Assembly (NCBI GenBank): GCA_013297575.1
Contig: JAAFHO010000266.1
Coordinates: 1 to 7,469, forward strand
DNA: 7,469 nt
DNA from: Chitinophagales bacterium
Lineage (GTDB): Bacteria > Bacteroidota > Bacteroidia > Chitinophagales > Saprospiraceae
Direction of reading: 5' to 3'
Position 1 is the stretch's first letter; each line of letters opens with the position of its first letter. Position numbers and translations under genes: made by a program. Under the pieces are notes generated by a model, which was given only the letters and a program-made list of their open reading frames with translations, had not been told where the DNA came from and searched no databases. This document shows, one piece after another, positions 1 to 6,429 of the stretch.

Positions 1-29
1 CCGCCGGTGATAAGTATGGATTTGAACAT
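1..29 (-). CDS. NAD-dependent sugar-nucleotide epimerase/dehydratase, N-terminal fragment (cut by window edge)
   Basis: Only the first ten codons are visible, reading MFKSILITGG from an ATG at 29-27 on the minus strand. This is the first beta strand and the opening glycines of a Rossmann fold, as at the start of extended short-chain dehydrogenases such as dTDP-glucose 4,6-dehydratase and UDP-glucose 4-epimerase, where it normally continues into the rest of the GxxGxxG NAD-binding loop. The start lies 18 nt after the stop of the UDP-glucuronate decarboxylase gene on the same strand, so the two are probably co-transcribed. That neighbour makes a sugar-nucleotide enzyme the natural reading. RfbB-like dehydratase is my first guess from the N-terminal style, but ten residues cannot decide the exact enzyme. 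Other SDR families remain possible. Confidence 0.68.
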
Positions 30-47
30 GATCGTTTATGAGAAGGC

Positions 48-995
48 TTATACAGTGACTACTTTTTTGAAATACTCATACGTGATTTTCAAACCTTGTT
101 CGCGGTCGAATTTGGGTTCCCAACCAAGGAGCGTACGTGCTTTGGTTATATCGGGCTGGCGTTGCTTCGGATCGTCCTGTGGCAATGGCCGATAATCAAT
201 AAATGCTTTTGGGTTCTTTACCAAATCCAATACTTCGTGTGCAAATTGCATCATCGTAATTTCGGAAGGATTACCTATATTTACTGGAAGATGGTAATCG
301 CTGAGCAACAACCTGTAGATACCTTCCACCAAATCGTCCACATAACAGAAAGAACGGGTTTGTGAACCATCACCGAACACCGTAAGCCCCTCGCCACGGA
401 TGGCTTGGCTAAAAAATGCAGGCAATACACGGCCATCGTTCACGCGCATACGCGGGCCATAAGTATTGAAAATGCGTATAATGCGCGTTTCTACCTGATG
501 GAAATTATGGTATGCCATAGTGATGGCCTCCAAATAACGCTTGGCTTCGTCATATACACCACGTGGCCCAACTGGGTTTACATTGCCCCAATACTCCTCC
601 ACTTGCGGGTGCACCAACGGGTCGCCATAGACTTCCGAGGTAGAAGCAACCAAGATACGTGCGCCTTTTTCCTTCGCCAACCCTAAACAATTGTGTGTAC
701 CCAAAGCACCTACCTTGAGGGTTTGGATCGGCATTTGAAGGTAATCAATCGGGCTTGCTGGTGAAGCAAATTGAAGAATATAATCCAGTTTTCCAGGGAT
801 ATGGATAAATTTGGTAATGTCGTGGTGGTAATATTCAAAGTCCTTTTCTTTAAACAGGTGTTCGATATTATCGAGGCTACCCGTTAGGAGGTTGTCCATC
901 GCAATCACGTGATGCCCCTCTTTTAACATGCGGTCGCAGAGGTGCGAGCCCAAAAAACCGGCACCACCGGTTACTAATACGCGTTTTTTTGCCAT
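48..995 (-). CDS. uxs: UDP-glucuronate decarboxylase (UDP-xylose synthase), extended SDR family
   Basis: This predicted cytoplasmic enzyme converts UDP-glucuronate to UDP-xylose and CO2, using tightly bound NAD+ through a 4-keto intermediate. UDP-xylose feeds polysaccharide or glycoconjugate synthesis. The 315-residue protein has the NAD-binding loop GGAGFLG at 10-16 and an acidic residue, D34, after the second strand, which fits NAD rather than NADP. It also carries the ASPASP segment at 78-83, TSEVYGDP at 119-126, and the SDR catalytic Tyr/Lys pair Y148 and K152 in GVYDEAKR. Further family segments are RIFNTYGPRM at 174-183, DGRV at 187-190, and GDGSQTRSF at 208-216 with YVDD at 218-221. 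The ASPASP, TSEVYGDP and GSQTR segments are what favour this enzyme over 4,6-dehydratases or epimerases. Length matches soluble bacterial UXS, with no membrane anchor. The ATG at 995-993 sits just before the Rossmann strand, so the start is secure. The leader is A/T-rich without Shine-Dalgarno. Another epimerase/dehydratase gene follows 18 nt downstream. Confidence 0.9.
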   Translation of the reverse strand: MAKKRVLVTGGAGFLGSHLCDRMLKEGHHVIAMDNLLTGSLDNIEHLFKEKDFEYYHHDITKFIHIPGKLDYILQFASPASPIDYLQMPIQTLKVGALGTHNCLGLAKEKGARILVASTSEVYGDPLVHPQVEEYWGNVNPVGPRGVYDEAKRYLEAITMAYHNFHQVETRIIRIFNTYGPRMRVNDGRVLPAFFSQAIRGEGLTVFGDGSQTRSFCYVDDLVEGIYRLLLSDYHLPVNIGNPSEITMMQFAHEVLDLVKNPKAFIDYRPLPQDDPKQRQPDITKARTLLGWEPKFDREQGLKITYEYFKKVVTV

Positions 996-1153
996 AAAAT
1001 TATTTGTTGCTAATTCGTGTGGGTATTTGCTAAAGCATTCAGCACCAATTTGGGGGAATACTTAGGCCGTTAAAACGTTCCTTATACCCAATCGGTCACA
1101 TTAAGTATATGGACATAAAGAACGCCTACATATTAAAAGCATAAATCGAGCCA

Positions 1154-1161
1154 CAAATGTA
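1154..1161 (-). promoter_or_regulatory. Candidate Bacteroidota -7 promoter element for uxs
   Basis: The minus strand reads TACATTTG here, within TTGTACATTTGTGG. It is an exact match to the TAnnTTTG -7 element used by the primary sigma factor of Bacteroidota. Transcription would start near 1147, giving a leader of about 150 nt before the uxs ATG. No clear TTTG or TTG -33 element lies at the usual distance upstream, which weakens the call. An eight-base degenerate motif can also occur by chance. Confidence 0.45.
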
Positions 1162-1340
1162 CAACGCAAATTTGGAAACTTCCTTGGTCTTGTTTGTTGC
1201 CCGCCTTCGATGAGGTATATACGGAGCGTCGGTAGATTTTGGACATAGATTTAGGAGGGAGTCATACTATTTTTATGCAAAAATTTACAGCGCCAAAGTA
1301 CAGGGTTGAAATGATTAGACTATATCCTCCAAATTTACCC

Positions 1341-1402
1341 AAAAAAATAATTAATCATTCCTTTTTTTACGGTACAAATATCTATAAAAAACAATCAAAA
1401 AA
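1341..1402. promoter_or_regulatory. Roughly helically phased A/T tracts upstream of the PUL promoter region (possible bent DNA)
   Basis: Four homopolymer runs lie at 1341-1347 (A7), 1362-1368 (T7), 1386-1391 (A6) and 1397-1402 (A6). Their centres are about 21, 23.5 and 11 bp apart, close to whole turns of B-DNA. Phased A tracts bend DNA, and such tracts upstream of activator sites can help RNA polymerase or a regulator bind. The runs are directly visible; the bending and its role are inference. The surrounding region is generally A/T-rich, so phasing by chance is quite possible. Confidence 0.25.
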
Positions 1403-1418
1403 GCAGGTTTTGAACAGA

Positions 1419-1455
1419 TGTCCAATTATCCCCCCTCTTTTGTCCAATTATCCCC
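1419..1455 (+). repeat. Perfect 15-bp direct repeat, 22-bp period; candidate operator of the SusC/SusD operon
   Basis: TGTCCAATTATCCCC occurs at 1419-1433 and again at 1441-1455, separated by 7 nt. The start-to-start distance of 22 bp is about two helical turns, so both copies face the same side of the DNA. The pair ends 81 nt before the SusC ATG, where an activator site next to a promoter would be expected. Tandem half-sites 21-22 bp apart are the arrangement used by AraC-family DNA-binding domains, and hybrid two-component regulators of many PULs carry such domains. A weaker relative, TCCAAATTTACCC, lies at 1328-1340. Repeat identity and spacing are seen; the operator function and regulator type are inferred. 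The regulator gene is not in the window. Confidence 0.55.
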
Positions 1456-1536
1456 TCACAGGTTAAGGTTCGTTTTTAGAAACTTGTGGAAAGTTCTGTT
1501 GAATCCTGTATTTAATAATTTTAATTTACAAAACGT

Positions 1537-4500
1537 ATGAAGCTAAAAATTTTCACTCTAAACCACAAGGCTTGTTGGGTTGGCTTATGCCTACTTTTTT
1601 CTGCTTTTGTGGTACACGCCCAAGCCGTAACAGGTACGATAAGAGGCGATGACGGAGACGTACTCGTAGGGGTAAGCATCCGTAATAACACGCAAGCCGG
1701 CATCGGGGCAGTAAGCGATGGCAATGGTTTTTTCTCTGTCAAATCTAATGTTGGCGATGTACTTACTTTGTCCTACACTGGTTATACACCACTTGATGTG
1801 ACAGTAAGTACCGAATCAAGGCTCGAACTCACCATGGTTGCTGAAGGCAATGTTTTGGGAGAAACTGTGGTAGTCGGTTATGGATCTGTAAAACGAAGCG
1901 ATCTTACCGGTGCCGTATCATCGGTAACAGGTGAGCAATTGCGCTCATCCGTGACGACCAATTTCGACCAAGCATTACAAGGCCGCGTGGCAGGTGTTCA
2001 AGTCACCCAAAACTCTGGCGCACCCGGTGCTACGGCATCTATTCGGATCAGGGGCTCCAATTCGATTAACCTATCGAGCGAACCATTATATGTCATTGAT
2101 GGTATTCCAATTCAAGGCGATGGTTATGGTGTATCTGGTTTCGACTGGTCGGGTGGTGCAAATGGACAAAACCGCGTGAACCCACTTTCTGCCATTAATC
2201 CCGCCGATATTGTGAGTATAGAAGTATTGAAAGATGCTTCCGCAACGGCGATTTATGGCGCGCGTGCTGCCAATGGCGTTGTATTGGTAACCACTAAAAG
2301 GGGCAAATTGAACGAGTCAAAAATATCGTATAGCGGTTTTTATGCCAACCAGCAAGTGGGCAAAACCCTTGATATGATGAACCTCTCCGAATTTGCCGAA
2401 TACCAATTGCAAATTTCTGACGACCTCGGTTTGCAGCCTAACCAACGTTACCTCGATCCTTCTCTTTTGGGAAAAGGTACCAATTGGCAAAATGAAATAT
2501 TTGACAACGCTGGTATGCAAAGCCATCAAATTAGCGTAACTGGCGGTACAAAAGCGACTAATTATGCTATTTCAGGTTCAGTTTTTGACCAAGATGGCAT
2601 TATCATTGGTTCAAATTTCAAACGCCAAACGGTTCGTCTTAATTTGGACAACCAAGTCCGCAGTTGGGCAAAAGTAGGTGGTAGTTTTTCTTTTGCTAAT
2701 ATCAACGAAAAAATCACACTCAACGACGGCGGCGATGGTGTAGTAAGCCAAGCCTTAGTCATGCAACCCGATGTGGCCGTAAAAGATTTTAATGGCAACT
2801 GGGCTGGCCCCGAAATTCAAGCGGGTGCATCTACTTGGAATCCGGTGGCATTGGCACTGTTGCGCAATAATACCCTCGGTCGCAAACGCGTAATGGGTAA
2901 TTTCTATGGCGATATTAACCTGTGGAAAGGCATGACGTTCCGTTCCGAAATTGGTATGGACGATAACCGTTCTATTAATAAAGCCTTCCAGCCTACTTAC
3001 AAATTTGGTATTCTTGAAAATACAGAAAATCAATTGCGCCAGCGCGATGAATCTAGTTTTTTCTGGGTTTGGAAAAACTACCTGACGCAGCAGATCAAAA
3101 TGAGTGACCGTTCCAATCTTACTGTTTTGTTGGGTCAAGAAGCACAAAAATCAAGTTGGGAAGGTACCGATGTGCGCAAACGCAATTTTGCATCTAATGA
3201 TATACAAGTATTGAGCGAAGGTGAAGAATCACCCATTCCGCCCAGCGGCTGGAAAGATGCGGCCACTATTGCTTCTTATTTTACGCGCCTTAATTATAAT
3301 TTCGGTGATAAATATTTTGCCACCTTCACTTTGCGCGCCGATGGTTCTTCCAAGTTTGGTCCTGAAAACCGTTGGGGGTATTTCCCATCCGGTTCCGTGG
3401 CTTGGAGGCCTTCCAATGCACTCAAAGTGCGCTTGGGCTATGGCGAAGTAGGCAACCAAGGTATTCCTAATTACCAGTTTGGATCGGCATTGCTTACTGT
3501 GAACACGCCTTTTGGTACATCTTATCGGCCGGCTAATATTCCAAATCCAAAATTGAAATGGGAGGCCACCAAACAATGGAACCTTGGCTTTGATATTTCA
3601 TTGCTCAAAAACCGTATTGATATGACGGTCGATTTGTACAGCAAGAAAACAGACGACTTGTTGTTACAGGTATTTGTGCCCAATTACCTCGGCGGTTCTA
3701 CCTATTCCGATATTGGAGCACCTTATGCCAATGTAGGTAAAATGACCAATAAAGGTATTGATCTTTCGCTCAATACCCGCAATGTACGCCAAGGTAAATT
3801 TTCGTGGAATACCGATCTGACCTTCTCACTCAATCGCAATAAGATAACAGCATTGAACGACGAAGGTGCTATTTTCTGGAGAAATCTCTATTGGTATTCC
3901 GAGTTCCAAACGGCTACACAAACCAAAGTAGATCAGCCAATTGGCCAATTCTATGGTTATGTAACAGAAGGCATTTTTAAGGATGAAGCCGATATTTTGG
4001 CACACGCAGTCCAAATCAATGACCCTAATAACGATGGCAAAAATCTTGTGGACAAACGTGCAGGTGTATGGATCGGCGATGTTAAATTCAAAGACCTAAA
4101 TGGCGATGGCAAAATCACATCATTGGATCAGCAGGTGATCGGAAACCCTAATCCAGATTTCACCTTTGGTATCAATAATACTTTTAAGGCAGGCTCATTT
4201 GATCTTGTAGTTTATTTCACAGGTACTTACGGCACCGACATCCTCAATTATCAACGCGTAATGACAGAGGGCATGACCAGTGTATTCAATAACCAAGCAT
4301 CTAGTGTCGGTAATCGCGCTGTATATGGTTATGTAGATGCCAATGGCTCTGCACTTGATCCTAAAAATGTATTCCTGGCCAATAGCGAAGCTACATTGCC
4401 GCGTCCAACCACCACCGATAACAACCGCAATACGCGAATGAGCGATCGGTGGATCGAAGACGGTTCTTATTTGCGCTTGCAAAACCTGCGCATTGGCTAT

Positions 4501-4707
4501 ACTTTGCCCAAGTCGATATTGGCTAAATACCGTGTTTCGGGGCTTAAAGTATACGTAAATGCACAGAATATTTGGACATTAACCAATTACTCTGGTTATG
4601 ATCCTGAAATTGGTGCTTTCAACCAAAGTCCGCTCCAGCAAAATATTGATATGGGCCGTTACCCAACACCAAGGGTTTATACTTTTGGTATCGATGCTGA
4701 GTTTTAA
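1537..4707 (+). CDS. SusC/RagA-family TonB-linked outer-membrane glycan transporter
   Basis: This predicted outer-membrane TonB-dependent transporter forms the barrel through which oligosaccharides captured by the partner SusD lipoprotein are imported. The 1056-residue protein starts with a signal peptide, cleaved probably after VHA (residue 28) to leave an N-terminal Gln. A carboxypeptidase-regulatory-like domain follows at about 31-103, then the Ton-box-like ETVVVGYG at 109-116. The plug domain spans about 117-256, with the SusC signatures LYVIDGIP (184-191), LKDASATAIYGARAANG (231-247) and VTTKRG (251-256). The rest is a beta barrel ending in a terminal Phe after a beta-signal-like strand. 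An EF-hand-like loop, DLNGDGKITSLD, sits at 853-864. There is no N-terminal STN domain, so control through an anti-sigma/ECF sigma pair is unlikely. Length is typical for the family and I see no frameshift. The gene heads an operon, with SusD 25 nt downstream. The transported glycan cannot be read from this sequence. Confidence 0.95.
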   Translation: MKLKIFTLNHKACWVGLCLLFSAFVVHAQAVTGTIRGDDGDVLVGVSIRNNTQAGIGAVSDGNGFFSVKSNVGDVLTLSYTGYTPLDVTVSTESRLELTMVAEGNVLGETVVVGYGSVKRSDLTGAVSSVTGEQLRSSVTTNFDQALQGRVAGVQVTQNSGAPGATASIRIRGSNSINLSSEPLYVIDGIPIQGDGYGVSGFDWSGGANGQNRVNPLSAINPADIVSIEVLKDASATAIYGARAANGVVLVTTKRGKLNESKISYSGFYANQQVGKTLDMMNLSEFAEYQLQISDDLGLQPNQRYLDPSLLGKGTNWQNEIFDNAGMQSHQISVTGGTKATNYAISGSVFDQDGIIIGSNFKRQTVRLNLDNQVRSWAKVGGSFSFANINEKITLNDGGDGVVSQALVMQPDVAVKDFNGNWAGPEIQAGASTWNPVALALLRNNTLGRKRVMGNFYGDINLWKGMTFRSEIGMDDNRSINKAFQPTYKFGILENTENQLRQRDESSFFWVWKNYLTQQIKMSDRSNLTVLLGQEAQKSSWEGTDVRKRNFASNDIQVLSEGEESPIPPSGWKDAATIASYFTRLNYNFGDKYFATFTLRADGSSKFGPENRWGYFPSGSVAWRPSNALKVRLGYGEVGNQGIPNYQFGSALLTVNTPFGTSYRPANIPNPKLKWEATKQWNLGFDISLLKNRIDMTVDLYSKKTDDLLLQVFVPNYLGGSTYSDIGAPYANVGKMTNKGIDLSLNTRNVRQGKFSWNTDLTFSLNRNKITALNDEGAIFWRNLYWYSEFQTATQTKVDQPIGQFYGYVTEGIFKDEADILAHAVQINDPNNDGKNLVDKRAGVWIGDVKFKDLNGDGKITSLDQQVIGNPNPDFTFGINNTFKAGSFDLVVYFTGTYGTDILNYQRVMTEGMTSVFNNQASSVGNRAVYGYVDANGSALDPKNVFLANSEATLPRPTTTDNNRNTRMSDRWIEDGSYLRLQNLRIGYTLPKSILAKYRVSGLKVYVNAQNIWTLTNYSGYDPEIGAFNQSPLQQNIDMGRYPTPRVYTFGIDAEF

Positions 4708-4732
4708 TCACCTTTTAAAAAAATTGCTAACT

Positions 4733-6400
4733 ATGAAAAATAGCATAAAAATAATTTTTGCCCTTTGTTTGAGCATTTTTGCCAACAGCAGTTGCAAAAA
4801 AGACTTTTTGGAAATTGAACCTGTTGATAAACTGACACAGGACAATTTTTATCGCAACCAAAACCAAATCAGAGCGGCTACGGCCTCCTTATATGGTTTT
4901 CCTTGGTTCGATTTTAATGATAAATTCTATTGGCTGGCCGGCGATCTTTTGGCGGGCAATATGTACTATACTTATGACCAGGAAGGTCAATTCTTTTATT
5001 TTAGCTATGGCGAGGGCAATGCGCACCTTTCCTCTGGCTGGAAAGGATTGTACCGCGTGGTGTCGTATGCCAATTCGATCATTAACGATATGCCACGTAT
5101 TGCACGTGCCAATGGAGTAGATCAAACGGTAATCGACAAGGCATTGGCCGAAGCGCGATTTATCCGAGGTGTTGCCTATTATATGTTGGCTGAATATTGG
5201 GGCGAACTCCCGATTGTCGAAAACTCTTCGGAATTGGTAGCGGCTAATAACCTAAAATTGCCCAAAAACAAACGTGCCAGCGTGTATGAAATGGCGCGTC
5301 GTGACCTTGCGTTTGCAGCAGATAATTTGCCAGCAGTAGATCCTACTTTGGGTCGGGCCACAAAATGGGGCGCAAAAGGTATGTTGGCCAAATTGCACCT
5401 CACTATGGCACAAAACCTAAGCGACAGTAACTCTGCCGCTAATTTTGAAACCGCCAAAACAATAGCAGCGGAGGTTATTGAGCAAAGTGGTCTTGCGCTG
5501 ATGCCCAATTATGCCGATCTATTTAAAATTGAGCATAATAACAACGCAGAGTCGCTTTTTGCGCTACAATGGATGGAAGGTGGCTACGCATTCGGCAATA
5601 GCAGACAGGCCAACTGGGCACGTAGTTCCTTCATCACAGGTAACTCCGAGGCTTGGGGCGGTGGAAAGTGCATGTCCTATGATTTTATGCAAAATATAGC
5701 GCCCAACGACCAGCGCCGCAGTGCAATCTATATGGCTCCTGGAGATCGCTACCCCGAAATACGTAAAAGTACGGGCGGATATGAGTATCAAATCGTGTTG
5801 CGCGATCCTACAGATCCCAATACCATTTTGGAGGGCGCAACCCCTGTACTTAATAGCCTCAAAAAGTACGTTGTAGGTTCATCTGACGATAATGGCGGAA
5901 AAGTATCTACTGGCCAAGCAACTGCACTCAACCAATATGTAATTCGTTTGGCTGATGTCTATTTGATTTATGCCGAAGCCACTCTGGGAGCGGGGGGCTC
6001 GACCTCAGATGCAAAAGCACTACAATATTTTAATGCCGTGCATACAAGGGCTGGTTTGACACCAAAAACATCCCTAACGTTTAACGATATATTTCAAGAA
6101 CGTCGGGTAGAGTTTGCCCTAGAAAGCAATGCTTGGTTTGATGTAAAACGCTGGTATTACCGCGATCCAGCCGCTGCATTGGCTTATTTGAATGGCCAGC
6201 AACGCGAATTTACTTACTACCGCGACCAGTCGCCCAATGCTGCGGATGAAAACTTGGTAGCGGGTTATGTATTGTTACCACCGCCGTCGCCCATCACTAT
6301 TTCAGCAGCGCAGATGTTTTTGCCTATTCCCGCTGCGGATGTCGTTTTTAATCCGCTTTTGGCCGCTGGACAACCTGCGGAAGATTATACTTTTAAGTAA
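4733..6400 (+). CDS. SusD/RagB-family surface glycan-binding lipoprotein
   Basis: SusD proteins are surface lipoproteins that cap the SusC barrel and deliver oligosaccharides to it. I place the start at the ATG at 4733, giving 555 residues beginning with a typical lipoprotein signal. An in-frame ATG at 4598 would add 45 residues that overlap the end of SusC and would bury the signal peptide, so it is rejected. The lipobox reads ANSSC with lipidated C21, followed by KKDFLE. Family segments in order are RFIRGVAYYMLAEYWGELP (142-160, the TPR-like helix region), YVIRLADVYLIYAEA (402-416), NAVHTRAGL (434-442), FQERRVEFALESNAWFDVKR (454-473) and FLPIPAADV (529-537). The C-terminal part matches the RagB/SusD domain. 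Length is within the usual range. It lies 25 nt after SusC and 29 nt before the next lipoprotein gene, in one apparent operon with no terminator between them. Confidence 0.94.
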   Translation: MKNSIKIIFALCLSIFANSSCKKDFLEIEPVDKLTQDNFYRNQNQIRAATASLYGFPWFDFNDKFYWLAGDLLAGNMYYTYDQEGQFFYFSYGEGNAHLSSGWKGLYRVVSYANSIINDMPRIARANGVDQTVIDKALAEARFIRGVAYYMLAEYWGELPIVENSSELVAANNLKLPKNKRASVYEMARRDLAFAADNLPAVDPTLGRATKWGAKGMLAKLHLTMAQNLSDSNSAANFETAKTIAAEVIEQSGLALMPNYADLFKIEHNNNAESLFALQWMEGGYAFGNSRQANWARSSFITGNSEAWGGGKCMSYDFMQNIAPNDQRRSAIYMAPGDRYPEIRKSTGGYEYQIVLRDPTDPNTILEGATPVLNSLKKYVVGSSDDNGGKVSTGQATALNQYVIRLADVYLIYAEATLGAGGSTSDAKALQYFNAVHTRAGLTPKTSLTFNDIFQERRVEFALESNAWFDVKRWYYRDPAAALAYLNGQQREFTYYRDQSPNAADENLVAGYVLLPPPSPITISAAQMFLPIPAADVVFNPLLAAGQPAEDYTFK

Positions 6401-6429
6401 ATATTGTATTTTAAATTTATCTATTTATT

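Larger units (their letters stand above)
996..1536. other. Divergent intergenic region between the uxs unit and the SusC/SusD operon
   Basis: This 541-nt stretch separates two divergent units and I see no convincing gene in it. A 75-codon open frame at 1239-1466 (plus) encodes a low-complexity Lys/Asn/Pro-rich peptide with no family resemblance and runs across the repeats, so I treat it as chance. The left part (996 to about 1200) is the leader and probable promoter of uxs. The right part becomes A/T-rich, with homopolymer tracts at 1341-1402, a 15-bp direct repeat within 1419-1455, and an A/T-rich leader running to the SusC start. No tRNA-like structure, riboswitch or terminator hairpin was recognised, although these could be missed by eye. 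Confidence 0.8.

Noticed and set aside
1110..1247. TGGACATA occurring twice, at 1110-1117 and 1240-1247, sharing the inverted TGTCCA core of the 15-bp repeat
   Set aside because: Flanking bases match the repeat poorly (about 7-8 of 12 positions), so these are too short to call additional operator copies.
1341..1368. A7...T7 arrangement that could look like a terminator hairpin
   Set aside because: The stem would be only A-T pairs with no G/C core, and it lies between divergent genes where no terminator is expected.
1239..1466. 75-codon plus-strand open frame in the intergenic region
   Set aside because: It has a low-complexity Lys/Asn/Pro-rich translation, no recognisable domain, and runs through the A/T tracts and both repeat copies, so it is most likely chance.
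1516..1523. TAATTTTA as a -7 element for the SusC operon
   Set aside because: It lacks the final G of TAnnTTTG and would start transcription only a few bases before the ATG.
2755..3147. 130-codon minus-strand open frame inside SusC
   Set aside because: It is antisense to a well-supported SusC coding frame and its translation shows no family features.
4598..4732. 45-codon N-terminal extension of the SusD frame starting inside the end of SusC
   Set aside because: It overlaps the SusC 3' end in another frame, and the start at 4733 gives a proper lipoprotein signal with a lipobox at C21.
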